From assembly GCA_001724275.1 (NCBI GenBank), contig MEDZ01000024.1, forward strand, positions 1-64,000: a DNA stretch of 64,000 nt, read 5' to 3'. Positions 41,493 through 50,874 of this stretch are shown one piece after another; within the stretch, counting starts at the first letter, position 1; every line of letters begins with the position of its first letter. This stretch comes from Gemmatimonadetes bacterium SCN 70-22 (GTDB lineage Bacteria > Gemmatimonadota > Gemmatimonadetes > Gemmatimonadales > Gemmatimonadaceae). The translations under genes were made by a program, and so were the position numbers. Below the pieces are notes generated by a model. The model did not search any database, was not told where the DNA came from, and was given only the letters and a program-made list of their open reading frames with translations.

Positions 41493-43237
41493 TTCCCCTT
41501 GGGCTCCTGGTGCATCGCCTTGAAGTGGAGGAGGCCCGGCGCCCACATGTGCGTGGTCGGGTTCACGTCGACGTGGATCACCGTCGGCCCCTGATGCCCC
41601 AGCGCCCGCGCGATCGCTTGCCGCAACGCCCGGGGGTCGGCCACGCGCTCGCCCGCGGCGCCCATGGCCCGCGCCACGGCGGCGAAGTCGATCTCCCCGA
41701 AGTCGGACCAGATGTTCTCGCCGGGATCGAGCCGCTTCCGGAGGAGCATCTTCACGGGACGCATCGCCATGCTCTGCGTCATCTTGACCATCCCCCACTG
41801 CCGGTCGCAGAGGACGAGCCAGACGATGTGCAGCCGGTGGCGGACCGCCGCCTCGATCTCCTGCGGATGCATCCCCATCGCGCCGTCCCCGGTGATGCAG
41901 GCCACCGGGTGGTCCGGGACGGCGACCGCCGCGCCTAACGCTTGCCCCATCCCGGCCCCGAGCATCCCCATCTTCATCGTGGAGAGGATGCGGGCCGGCG
42001 GGACCGCCCTGCTGTAGAACATGGTCCAGACGGCAGTGTTCCCGCCGTCGGCGACGAGCGGGCTTCCGGCAGGGAAGAGCTCGCGCACCGCCGCCGGGAC
42101 GTGTGCGGGGTGCAGCGGCGCTCCCGTATCGGCCAGGGCGGCGTCGAGCCTGGCATTGAAGCGCCGGACGTGCCTGCCATATCCCTGCAGGCGCGCGCGC
42201 CGGCGGGCAAGCGCCGGCTCGTTGCGCCTGGCGGACAGGCGATCGTGCAGCGCCTCGAGGAAGGCGCCGACGTCGGCACACGCCCCGATCTCGACCGGCC
42301 TGTTGGCGCCGATGGTCGCATCGTCGATGTCCACTTGCACCGTCCGTTGCTCCGACGCCCTGCGCCAGTACGGTGCCTTCCCCCACCAGTCGGTCTCCCC
42401 CACGCGCGACCCCAGGATGAGGGCGGCATCGGCGTCGTTGCGCACCAGGGTGTTGAGCTTCACGTGCGGCATCGGGATCGCCAGGGGCGACGACTCGTCC
42501 ACCGCCCCGCGCGCCGCCCAGCTCGTGGTGACCGGAGCCTGCAGCAATTCGGCCACGCGTTGCACCTGGTCGAACGCCCCGGCGTGGATCACCCCGCTCC
42601 CCACGTGGATGACGGGGAGCTCGCACTGCGTGAGGAGCGCCGCGGCGCGCGCCACGTCACCGGCGTCCGGGGCGGTCGGCGCCACCCGCCGGTACTGCGA
42701 CGGCGCCAGGTACGCGACGTCGCCCGGCATCTCGCCGTTCATCAGGTTCTCCGGGACATCCAGGTGCACCACGCCGGGGCGCCCGTCCCAGCAGGCGCGC
42801 AGCGCCCCCCGCATCAGCTCGGGGATGCGCTCGAAGCCGGGCACGGCGCGGCTGTGCTTCGCGAACGCGCCCACCACCGCCGCCTGGTCGAAGCCCTGGT
42901 AGGTCCCCGTCCGCAGCGGGTACATCGCCCCCGTGCGGCGCGCACTCGTTATGCAGAGGACGCGGTTCCCCTCCGCCTGCTCCACGACGAGCCCGGGGAG
43001 GATGTTGGCCACGCCGGGGCCGTTGCTCGCCATGCAGACGCCAAGCCTGCCGGTGAGGCGCGCGTAGGCGGCGGCGGCGTGCGCGGCGCTGGCCTCGTGG
43101 CGCGGCGTGACGAGCCTGATGCCGAGCGCGTGCAACGCGCCATAGAACCCGTAATACGTCCCGTCGATGATGCCGAAGACGGTATCGACCCCTTCGGCCC
43201 GCAGCATGCGCGCGAGGACCTCGCCACCCGTGGGCAT
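41489..43237 (-). CDS. Acetolactate-synthase-like thiamine-diphosphate enzyme
   Basis: This 582-residue TPP enzyme has the three usual domains. The N-terminal pyrimidine-binding domain has GEVLARMLRAEGVDTVFGIIDGTYYGF and the glutamate in TPRHEASAAHAA. A central Rossmann-like domain shows PVIHVGSGVIHAGA. The C-terminal diphosphate domain has the GDGAMGMHPQEIEAA...CDRQWGMV motif. It resembles acetolactate synthase, benzoylformate decarboxylase and oxalyl-CoA decarboxylase types without a clear match, so the 2-keto acid is unknown. GGAGGG precedes the ATG. A BASS transporter gene overlaps its stop. Confidence 0.85.
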   Translation of the reverse strand: MPTGGEVLARMLRAEGVDTVFGIIDGTYYGFYGALHALGIRLVTPRHEASAAHAAAAYARLTGRLGVCMASNGPGVANILPGLVVEQAEGNRVLCITSARRTGAMYPLRTGTYQGFDQAAVVGAFAKHSRAVPGFERIPELMRGALRACWDGRPGVVHLDVPENLMNGEMPGDVAYLAPSQYRRVAPTAPDAGDVARAAALLTQCELPVIHVGSGVIHAGAFDQVQRVAELLQAPVTTSWAARGAVDESSPLAIPMPHVKLNTLVRNDADAALILGSRVGETDWWGKAPYWRRASEQRTVQVDIDDATIGANRPVEIGACADVGAFLEALHDRLSARRNEPALARRRARLQGYGRHVRRFNARLDAALADTGAPLHPAHVPAAVRELFPAGSPLVADGGNTAVWTMFYSRAVPPARILSTMKMGMLGAGMGQALGAAVAVPDHPVACITGDGAMGMHPQEIEAAVRHRLHIVWLVLCDRQWGMVKMTQSMAMRPVKMLLRKRLDPGENIWSDFGEIDFAAVARAMGAAGERVADPRALRQAIARALGHQGPTVIHVDVNPTTHMWAPGLLHFKAMHQEPKGK

Positions 43238-43342
43238 CCGTTCCCTCCTGTGGTGGCGGGAACTTACGGATGACGCGAGGGGGGCGTTAGCCGCTGCCCG
43301 GCCAACGCCCCCCGCCGCCACCATCGCGCGCGCGCCCGTTCT

Positions 43343-43362
43343 CCCGGGGTGCTCACCCCGGG
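43343..43362 (-). terminator. Hairpin after the glycosyltransferase gene
   Basis: A perfect 8-bp stem CCCGGGGT/ACCCCGGG with a GCTC loop lies just beyond the stop of the glycosyltransferase. A nearby copy of GTGCTCACCCCGG makes a short tandem repeat that includes the stem. It separates two leftward operons. Confidence 0.5.
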
Positions 43363-43365
43363 TGC

Positions 43366-45045
43366 TCACCCCGGTGGCGTCTCGACGCGCTCGTAGATCC
43401 TGATCGGCGGGTTCACCACCGGGTAGTCCAGCGGCGGGCGCCGCAGCGCGTAAACGACGACAATCAATCCAGCGAGGATCAGGGGAGCGAACGGCTCCCC
43501 GGGGTGGCTGGTGTAGTCGGGAATCAACGACACGAAGCGCGGCCGGCGCTCGTGCCATCCCCGGATGATCCTCGCCACCGTCGCCGAGTCGCGCGGCGCC
43601 TTGACGTTGCCGCCCAGGTACTCGACGGCAAAGCCGGAGGTCATCCATCCCTCCATGGGAGGCTCCTTCTGCATCGAGCCGAAGAACTCGAGCCGGTCGC
43701 CCGGCTTCCCATGCTCGCGCAGCCACGCCGCCGCCGCATGCCGCGAGTCGTGCGCCATGGCCCACGTCAGGTCCACCCCGCGCAGCGACGCGAGCACAAC
43801 CGCTGCTGCCGCCGCCGCGGCCCCCATCGCCCGGACCGCCGCCGCACGCGCCGCCAGCAGCTCGCGCACCGCGTAGCCGGCAAACAGCGACAGCGCGTAC
43901 ACGGCCGGCATGACGTAGCGCAGCTGCGCCGCGCGCGCCGACCAGAAGAGGATCGCGAGGTACGTGACGACGGTGACGGCAAACCAGGCGGCGCGTGGCG
44001 TGCGCCTGGCGGCGAGCGCGAGCCCGACTCCCCCCAGCACGAGCCCCGGCCCCGTCATGGCGTCGGCCATGAGCTGCAACAGCCGCGAGCCGAGGGCCAC
44101 GTTGCCGCTCCAGCTCCTGGGATAGTACGGCATGAACGCCACCGCCCCCTCCACCGCCTCGGCGCTGCGCTCGCGGATGAAGCGGATGTGCGCCATCCAG
44201 CGGTCGGGGTCGACGATCATCCCGCTCCCCACCACGTAGGCGAGGACGACGGCGAGGGCGCAACAGGCGGCGAGTGACCACGTCTCCCTCTTCCACCATT
44301 GCGGCCGCGATTCACCCGGACGGGGAAGGAGTAGAAGCACGAAGGGAATCCCGACGAACGACGCGAATGACGGCTCCTTGGTGGCGAGCGCGAGGCCGAT
44401 CAGCGCTCCCAGCCAGAGCACGCGCTTCCGCGTGACGCCCAGCATCAGGGCGCGGGCGAATGGGATGCCGGCGATCGCCGTGAAGAAGAGGACCGGGACA
44501 TCGGGGTTGGATGTCCGGGCGTAGTAGAACATCGGGTAGACCAACCCGGAGAATGCGGCCCCCCACACCCCCGCGCGCTCGTCCCACAGGGTGCGCCCGG
44601 TTTCGTACGCGGCCACCACGATTCCCGCCGCCAGCAGCACACTCAGCAGGTGCGCCAGGAGCGAGAGCGTGGCCAGCGCCGTGACCGGATCGGAGAACCC
44701 GTGCGGGAAGGCCCCCGTCGGGGTTCCCAGTTCACCGGTCACCCGAAGCCACGTGACATAGGGTGCGAACGCCGCCAGCACCAGGAACGGGTGCAGCATC
44801 GGGTAGCCGAGATTCGGATTCTGCGTCGGCGCGGGATTGACGATGTCGTACAATTGCGCCAAGGGGCCGGTGGGAGGCTCGTCGTCGACTCCCCAGGCCT
44901 CCGTCCGGTTCCAGGCGGTGGCGTGCGGAGTCCCCCACGAGGCCGTCGGGACGTACACCAGTGCCGCGATGACGAAGATCAGCACGTGCCGCCGGCCCAT
45001 TTGCCCGGCCAGCCTGGCGAGGACCGAGTCGTGCCACGCCGCCAT
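43366..45045 (-). CDS. GT39-like membrane glycosyltransferase (ArnT/PMT type)
   Basis: This is a 559-residue integral membrane protein with about 10-12 helices. The first outside loop carries acidic residues (TEAWGVDDEPPTGP), and helix blocks such as LWLGALIGLALATKEPSFASFVGIPFVLLLLP match the dolichyl-phosphomannose/ArnT superfamily that moves sugars from a polyprenyl-phosphate carrier to proteins or lipids outside the membrane. The ATG shares its first base with the stop of the deacetylase-carbamoyltransferase gene, so they form an operon. The acceptor is unknown. Confidence 0.78.
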   Translation of the reverse strand: MAAWHDSVLARLAGQMGRRHVLIFVIAALVYVPTASWGTPHATAWNRTEAWGVDDEPPTGPLAQLYDIVNPAPTQNPNLGYPMLHPFLVLAAFAPYVTWLRVTGELGTPTGAFPHGFSDPVTALATLSLLAHLLSVLLAAGIVVAAYETGRTLWDERAGVWGAAFSGLVYPMFYYARTSNPDVPVLFFTAIAGIPFARALMLGVTRKRVLWLGALIGLALATKEPSFASFVGIPFVLLLLPRPGESRPQWWKRETWSLAACCALAVVLAYVVGSGMIVDPDRWMAHIRFIRERSAEAVEGAVAFMPYYPRSWSGNVALGSRLLQLMADAMTGPGLVLGGVGLALAARRTPRAAWFAVTVVTYLAILFWSARAAQLRYVMPAVYALSLFAGYAVRELLAARAAAVRAMGAAAAAAAVVLASLRGVDLTWAMAHDSRHAAAAWLREHGKPGDRLEFFGSMQKEPPMEGWMTSGFAVEYLGGNVKAPRDSATVARIIRGWHERRPRFVSLIPDYTSHPGEPFAPLILAGLIVVVYALRRPPLDYPVVNPPIRIYERVETPPG

Positions 45046-47750
45046 CACTGGATGAGCGCCTCGGCAGGTGCAACATTGCGGGCACCGGCGCCCCGACCCT
45101 TGGTCAACCGATCGAGGAGGGTGGCATCGGTGCTGACCAGGTAGGAGCCGAGCGCGAGCACGTGCAGGTGGCTGGCGAGGTACGAGCGGATCGCCTCGTC
45201 GGGCGACCGAATGATCGGCTCCTCGTGCATATTGAAGGAGGTGTTGATCACCACCGACGACCCGGTCAGGGCCTTGTAGGCGACCAGGATGTCGTGCATT
45301 CCCGGGGCGATATCGGGCCGCACCAGCTGGGGGCGTGCGCTGCCGTCGATGTGCACGGCGGCCGGGCACTCCGTGCGCATCCGCTCCGTGCACGACACCA
45401 CGAGTGTCATGAACTCGCAGGGACGCATTTCCCCCTCACGCATGTGGAAGTACTCCGCAGCGTCTGCATGAATGCACATGGGTGCGAACGGCATGAACTC
45501 CGTGCGATGCAGCTGCGTGTTGAGCCAGCTGTTCACGGTGCGATCGCCGGCGTGGTACAGGATGGAACGATGTCCCAGCGCCCTGGGGCCAAACTCCATC
45601 TTTCCGGCAAAGCGAGCGACGATCTTGTGGTCCGCGAGAGCGGCGGCGATCGCGCCGGCCAGGTCGTCGGGACGCGTGACTGTCAGTTGCGGGTAACACG
45701 CCAGCGCCGCTTCGATGTCGGCGTCGTCGTACGACGTCCCGAGGTACATATCGGGTGCGGGGCGCGGCATGCTCCCCGCCACCGTGAGCGCCGCCCCGAC
45801 GCACAGCCCGCCATCCCCCATGTTGGGGTAGATGTGGATCGACGCGGGTTGCAGTTCCTGCGACAACGCCATGTTGAGCTTCACGTTCGCGAAGACGCCG
45901 CCCGCCACAACCAGGTGCAACGGGCGCCCGGCCGGCACGTGTGGCCGCACCAGCTTCACGACCTCACGCTCGAGGATGTGCTGGAAGGCCCACGCCACGT
46001 CCTCCCGCGGATAGCCGGCAAGCAAACGTTTGAGGGGCGGCTTGTAGTTCCGGTAGTCGATCCCGAGGAGCGTGTTGCGCCCCCCGTATACCCGGGCGAT
46101 GTCCTTGAGCTTGAGGCGCGGGAACCCCTCGGCGTAAAACCCCTTGTGCAGCTTGAAGTCACCGTCGCGACTGAACAGGGTCGACTCGATCTTGGCCACG
46201 AGCTCCGGGTTGCGCGTCCCGAATCCGGCGAGGCCGGTGATCTTCCCCTCGTGGCGCCCTCCCTTGAAGCCGAGGACCTGGGTGCACGCGGTGTAGAACT
46301 GCCCGAAGGAGTGCGGATAAGGGAGCGCCTGGTCGCGCTGGATCAGCCCGCCACGGCCACGCCCGATGGTCACGCACAGGTCGTCGCCCACGCCGTCGGC
46401 GGTCACGACGAGCGTGTCGCTGGCCGTCCCCGTCCGGTGGGCGCACGCCGCATGCGCCTCGTGGTGTTCCACGAACCACAGCTTCGGCCGCACCCCGTAC
46501 TCGCGCTCCAGGAAATCCAGCACCGTCTCGTAGCGCGACGCGCGCCACAGGTAGAAGGCGCGATACGCCAACCGACACGCGTGCGGGATGTAGTCGTTGA
46601 GGGCGTGGAACTCCCCGACGTCCCGGCGCACGGTCGCCCACAACTGCGCGAGCAGGTCGGTCCAGCGCAACCCGGCAACGGCCACGGCGTCGATCTCCGA
46701 CGGCTGCATCCTCGAGAGGCGGATTACCTCACGAATCGACTGCGTCGGCGGATACGTGGTGTCGAGCTTCACCCGTGACATGCGTTCCTCGTTCACGGCG
46801 GCCACGACCACCTGGTCGCGCACGATGCACGCCCCGGTCTCGTGCGTAGTCGCGATCCCGAGGATCGTGCGCGGATTGAGGTCGGGCGCGCTCTCCGGCC
46901 ACCCCGCCACAACCTCCTCGCTGGTGGTGACGTGGGGAAACTGTTCACGCACCTCGTCCAGGAGCTGGCCGACGTATTCCTCCTTCTCGTCGCCGCGGAA
47001 CCAGTTGTTGGTGAAGAGCGCGAGGCGCAGGCTCTCGACGTCCTTCACTCGGTCGGAAAAGTCCGTGAGGTGGAACAGGTAGGTGAGGTAGCGCCGCCTG
47101 CGCGCGAACCGGCGCAGCTGGTCGCGATGATAGGCCCGGCGCAAGTAGAAGGCGTATGCAGGATGAAACGAAGGGAGCCAGGGCCCGACGTAGGGTAGGG
47201 GGAGTTCGATGAGGCTCCGGTCGCCGAAGAAGTCGAACGGCTCGGGCCAGACGCGCTCCACGTGCAGCCGCTGTCGGAGCGCGTAGGTCGGATGTACCGA
47301 GGAGTCGTACCGGTACCCGGCCTCCCGCAGCAGGTCGAGCGTTTCCAGGTCGATCGAGTAGCCCGGAGCGCGAAAACCATGCACCGGCACGCCGAGCGCA
47401 TCCTCGAGACGCGCCTTGGACTCGAATACTTCGCGCCGCTTGCGCTCCGAGCCGGAGCGGTGCAGGACGGGGTGCGTGACGGAGTGCGACGCGATGTGAT
47501 GCCCGCCGGCGACGATGCGCCGCAGCGCCGCGCGCTTCTCGGGACGTTCCAGGTCCTGGGCGATGGCGAAGTAGGTCGCCGTGATCCTCCGCTGGGCAAA
47601 GATGCGGAGGGAGCGGTCGATCGCGCTCAGATAGAAGGCGTCGCTGGTTCCCGACCAGGCGCGACCGTGGGCTCCGTAGATGGCGTCGAGCCCGTCGAGG
47701 TCCACATGGAACCAGACCCTCCGCTGCTCACTCGTCTCCCGATCCTGCAT
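45045..47750 (-). CDS. Fusion of NodB-like polysaccharide deacetylase and NodU/CmcH carbamoyltransferase
   Basis: This 901-residue protein joins two carbohydrate-modifying enzymes. Residues ~12-250 form a NodB deacetylase domain: catalytic Asp in HVDLDG (15-20), metal site His89-x3-His93 in ASHSVTHP, then HGFRAPGYSID and YDSSVHP. Residues ~293-900 form a carbamoyltransferase with ILGIATTHETGACIV, the HHEAHAACAH metal site, VTADGVGDD, AGGVFANVKLN and the C-terminal YrdC-like GKMEFGPRALGHRSIL region that uses carbamoyl phosphate and ATP. No signal peptide is evident, so it acts in the cytoplasm on a sugar or lipid-linked precursor. The glycosyltransferase gene is directly downstream. Confidence 0.87.
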   Translation of the reverse strand: MQDRETSEQRRVWFHVDLDGLDAIYGAHGRAWSGTSDAFYLSAIDRSLRIFAQRRITATYFAIAQDLERPEKRAALRRIVAGGHHIASHSVTHPVLHRSGSERKRREVFESKARLEDALGVPVHGFRAPGYSIDLETLDLLREAGYRYDSSVHPTYALRQRLHVERVWPEPFDFFGDRSLIELPLPYVGPWLPSFHPAYAFYLRRAYHRDQLRRFARRRRYLTYLFHLTDFSDRVKDVESLRLALFTNNWFRGDEKEEYVGQLLDEVREQFPHVTTSEEVVAGWPESAPDLNPRTILGIATTHETGACIVRDQVVVAAVNEERMSRVKLDTTYPPTQSIREVIRLSRMQPSEIDAVAVAGLRWTDLLAQLWATVRRDVGEFHALNDYIPHACRLAYRAFYLWRASRYETVLDFLEREYGVRPKLWFVEHHEAHAACAHRTGTASDTLVVTADGVGDDLCVTIGRGRGGLIQRDQALPYPHSFGQFYTACTQVLGFKGGRHEGKITGLAGFGTRNPELVAKIESTLFSRDGDFKLHKGFYAEGFPRLKLKDIARVYGGRNTLLGIDYRNYKPPLKRLLAGYPREDVAWAFQHILEREVVKLVRPHVPAGRPLHLVVAGGVFANVKLNMALSQELQPASIHIYPNMGDGGLCVGAALTVAGSMPRPAPDMYLGTSYDDADIEAALACYPQLTVTRPDDLAGAIAAALADHKIVARFAGKMEFGPRALGHRSILYHAGDRTVNSWLNTQLHRTEFMPFAPMCIHADAAEYFHMREGEMRPCEFMTLVVSCTERMRTECPAAVHIDGSARPQLVRPDIAPGMHDILVAYKALTGSSVVINTSFNMHEEPIIRSPDEAIRSYLASHLHVLALGSYLVSTDATLLDRLTKGRGAGARNVAPAEALIQ

Positions 47751-48061
47751 CCGAAGTATTCCTATTTCCTGTCGAGTCGGACTCCCTGGCGATCTCGCCG
47801 CGGAAGGAACTCTCCTCTGCAAGACAGAGGCCCGTCAATTCGGAGTGGTTTCGTGGTGCCTGACGCGTGCTCGACTCCGCCCGGCACTCCCTGCGGTGAA
47901 TCGGGGGGAGCCCCGACCCGTCGGCTCCCAAGCTCACCGAGGCCGTGAAACGGCGGCGACGGAACCGGAGACGCCATGGCAGCGGTGCGAAACCCTGACG
48001 CTCCATGCAGATTCCCACCCCAGGCCCCCGGACCGTGCTCCGGGTGCCGCTCCCCTTCGCC
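47751..48061. other. 311-base divergent intergenic region
   Basis: This region lies between the leftward deacetylase-carbamoyltransferase and the rightward GH3 gene. No convincing gene is present. It includes a slightly AT-richer stretch around 47750-47790 that may carry the leftward promoter, but I cannot name -35/-10 boxes with confidence. Confidence 0.4.
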
Positions 48062-49891
48062 ATGTCCATCACACCACCGATGCGCCCGTCGTTCACGCTC
48101 GCCTCGCTCTCCCTCGCCGTCGCCGCCTGCTCCACCGCGGCCCCGCCAGCGGTGACCCCGGCTCCTGCGGCCAGCGCGTCGGCGGTGGCCCCGGCCACCC
48201 CGCTCACGCCGCGTCAGCGCGAATGGGTCGACCGTACCCTCGCCTCGCTCGACCTGCGGCAGCGCGTGGGACAGATGGTGATGGTCTGGGTCCTTGGCGA
48301 CTACACCTCCACCGACGACTCCGCCTTCGCCGAGGTGCGGCGCTGGATCGTCGAGGATGGCATCGGCGGGGTGAGCATGTCGCTCGGCACGCCGATGGAG
48401 GTGGCGACCAAGCTGGATGCCTTCCAGCGCCTGGCCCGCGTCCCCCTGCTTGCGTCGTCGGACCTCGAGCCGGCGTTAGGCCGGCTGGAGGGGGGGGTCT
48501 TCTCGCACTACCTGATGGACGCCGGTGGGGCCACGGTCTTCCCGACCGCCATGGCGATCGCGGCCACCGGGCGTGACTCGGACGCCTACGACGTGGGGAA
48601 CATCATCGGCCGCGAGGCGCGCGCCGTCGGCATCCACATCAACTTCGCCCCCGTCGTCGACGTCAACAACAACCCGCAGAACCCGGTCATCAACACCCGG
48701 TCCTTCGGCGAGGACCCCGCGCACGTGGCCCGCCTGTCGGCGCTCTTCGTGAAGGGATCGCAGGACGCCGGGACCATCGCCACGGCCAAGCACTTCCCCG
48801 GACACGGCGACACCGACGTCGACTCGCATGTGGGGCTCCCGGTCGTCAGCGCCGACTGGGCGCGCTTCCAGACGACGGAGCTCGTCCCCTTCCGCGCGGC
48901 GATCGGTGCCGGGGTCGGACTCGTGATGTCGGCCCACATCGCCTTGCCCGCGCTCGAGGGCGACTCGACGACGCCAGCCACCCTCGCCCCACGCATCATG
49001 ACGGCGTTGCTGCGCGACTCGCTGCACTTTCGCGGCGTCGCCATCACCGATGCCATGACGATGGAAGGGGTCGGCAAGGGATACGGTGTCGCCGAGAGCA
49101 GCGTCCTGGCCGTGAAGGCGGGCGCCGACATCCTTCTCAAGCCGAGCGATCCCACCAAGGCCATCGACGCCGTGGTGGCGGCGGTGGAGCGTGGCGAGAT
49201 CTCGCGCGACCGCATCGACGCCTCGGCGCGGCGCGTGCTGGAGCTCAAGGCCAGGAGCGGGGTCGCCTTCAACCGCTTCGTCTCCTTCGATTCGTCACGG
49301 CACGTCGTGGGCGCCGCGGCGCATCGCGCCACGGCCAACGACATCGCGCGGCGGGCGGTGACGCTCCTGCGCGACCGCGGCGCGCTCGTCCCGCTCACCG
49401 GCAAGCGCACGCTGGTCATCCAGTACATGCCCGAGACCGAGCTGCGCGCCGGTCGCGTCTTCGCCGCGGCCATGCGCCAGGGCGACCCGTCGGTGCGCAT
49501 CATGCGGGTCTCGCCGGGCACCGTGCAGTCGCAGCTGGATGCGCTCGCGCCGGCGATCGCCGCCGCCGAGCGCGTGGTCGTGGCGGCGTACGTGCGGCGC
49601 ATCGAGGGGGAGGGGCGCCCGGCCATCCCTCCGCACATCGCCTCCTGGCTGGCGGCGATTGCGGCTGCCGACTCGGCGGCGGCGCAACAGCGCGTGGTGC
49701 TGGTCGCCTTCGGCAACCCGTACCTCATCCGCCAGGTCGCCGCCGTGGGGACCTACATGGTGACGTACAGCGTCGGTGACGCGGCGGAGCGCGCCGCCGC
49801 CGGCGCGCTCATGGGACGCGCCCCCATCACCGGGACGGTCCCCGTCTCCCTCCCCGGGTTCTTCGCGCGCGGGGACGGTATCAAGCGTTAG
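48062..49891 (+). CDS. GH3-family lipoprotein, beta-N-acetylhexosaminidase-like
   Basis: This 609-residue exported lipoprotein has the lipobox LAVAAC (cysteine near residue 23) and an Ala/Pro tether. The GH3 catalytic domain carries the NagZ signature KHFPGHGDTDVDSH (His and Asp act in catalysis) and the nucleophile Asp in ITDAMTMEGV. A second alpha/beta domain (about 420-605) is absent in minimal NagZ. It likely cleaves N-acetylglucosamine-type linkages in peptidoglycan or glycans outside the cytoplasm. ATGs at 48062 and 48080 are both possible. The stop codon lies inside a CGTTAGGC octamer. Confidence 0.84.
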   Translation: MSITPPMRPSFTLASLSLAVAACSTAAPPAVTPAPAASASAVAPATPLTPRQREWVDRTLASLDLRQRVGQMVMVWVLGDYTSTDDSAFAEVRRWIVEDGIGGVSMSLGTPMEVATKLDAFQRLARVPLLASSDLEPALGRLEGGVFSHYLMDAGGATVFPTAMAIAATGRDSDAYDVGNIIGREARAVGIHINFAPVVDVNNNPQNPVINTRSFGEDPAHVARLSALFVKGSQDAGTIATAKHFPGHGDTDVDSHVGLPVVSADWARFQTTELVPFRAAIGAGVGLVMSAHIALPALEGDSTTPATLAPRIMTALLRDSLHFRGVAITDAMTMEGVGKGYGVAESSVLAVKAGADILLKPSDPTKAIDAVVAAVERGEISRDRIDASARRVLELKARSGVAFNRFVSFDSSRHVVGAAAHRATANDIARRAVTLLRDRGALVPLTGKRTLVIQYMPETELRAGRVFAAAMRQGDPSVRIMRVSPGTVQSQLDALAPAIAAAERVVVAAYVRRIEGEGRPAIPPHIASWLAAIAAADSAAAQQRVVLVAFGNPYLIRQVAAVGTYMVTYSVGDAAERAAAGALMGRAPITGTVPVSLPGFFARGDGIKR

Positions 49892-49944
49892 GCAGACCTG
49901 GACATCCCGGCCCCGGCCCTCCGATTCCCCCCACTCCCGTCGGC

Positions 49945-50766
49945 ATGCCCCGCGACGACTCGCCCCCCAGCGCGCTTCGCCAACGCCTGCACGAGGTGAT
50001 CTTCGAGGCCGACACGAGGGCCGGAAAGCTCTTCGACGCCATCCTCCTGGCCCTCATCGCCGCCAGCGTGTCGGTGGTGGTCCTGGAGAGCGCCCCCGCC
50101 GTACGGGCGCGCTACGGCCCGGCGCTGCGCCTCGCCGAGTGGAGCTTCACCGTCCTCTTCACGATCGAGTACGGGTTGCGCCTGTTCAGCGTCGGCAAGC
50201 CGATGCGCTACGCCACCTCGTTCTTCGGGATCGTGGATCTCCTCTCGGTCATCCCGACCTACTTCTCCGTCCTCGTCCCCGGGGCCCAGAGCCTCCTCGT
50301 GATCCGCATCCTGCGCCTCCTGCGGATCTTCAGGGTCTTCAAGCTCTCGCAGTACCTGGGCGAATCGCGCGAGCTCTGGAGGGCGCTGCAGGCGAGTCGC
50401 CGCAAGATCCTGGTCTTCCTCTTCACCGTGCTGACGGTGGTGGTGATCGTCGGCGCCCTGATCCATGTGGTCGAGGGTCCCGAGCACGGCTTCACCAGCA
50501 TCTCCACCGGGATCTACTGGGCGATCGTGACGCTCACCACCGTGGGCTACGGCGACATCTCGCCGCAGACGACGCTCGGGCGATTCATCGCGTCGGCGGT
50601 CATGCTGATGGGCTACGGCGTCATCGCCGTCCCCACGGGGATCGTGACCGCGGAGATGACGCGTGCCATGCGCGCCCCGGTCTCGACGCAGGCCTGCCCG
50701 CACTGCGCCGCCGAGGGGCACGAGCACGATGCCGCGTTCTGCCGCAAGTGCGGGGGGAAGTTGTAG
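49945..50766 (+). CDS. Voltage-gated potassium channel with C-terminal zinc ribbon
   Basis: This 273-residue six-helix channel subunit has S1-S4 over residues 28-150, with an arginine-rich S4 (VIRILRLLRIFRVFKLSQYL). The pore helix and selectivity filter read TLTTVGYGD near residue 198, and S6 follows. After S6 the cytoplasmic tail ends in CPHC-x-CRKCG, a four-cysteine zinc-ribbon-like knot. The filter predicts potassium selectivity. The tail could help tetramer assembly or sense metal or redox state. It follows the GH3 gene by 53 bases on the same strand. Confidence 0.87.
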   Translation: MPRDDSPPSALRQRLHEVIFEADTRAGKLFDAILLALIAASVSVVVLESAPAVRARYGPALRLAEWSFTVLFTIEYGLRLFSVGKPMRYATSFFGIVDLLSVIPTYFSVLVPGAQSLLVIRILRLLRIFRVFKLSQYLGESRELWRALQASRRKILVFLFTVLTVVVIVGALIHVVEGPEHGFTSISTGIYWAIVTLTTVGYGDISPQTTLGRFIASAVMLMGYGVIAVPTGIVTAEMTRAMRAPVSTQACPHCAAEGHEHDAAFCRKCGGKL

Positions 50767-50874
50767 TCGCTCGTGGCGCCGCGCGCCGCGCCGCGGCCCG
50801 GTGTCCCCCCGGAACCCCGCCTCGGGCCCCGGAGACGTCGCCCCTCGCCGGGCGCGGAGCTCGTCAGGCGCCGG

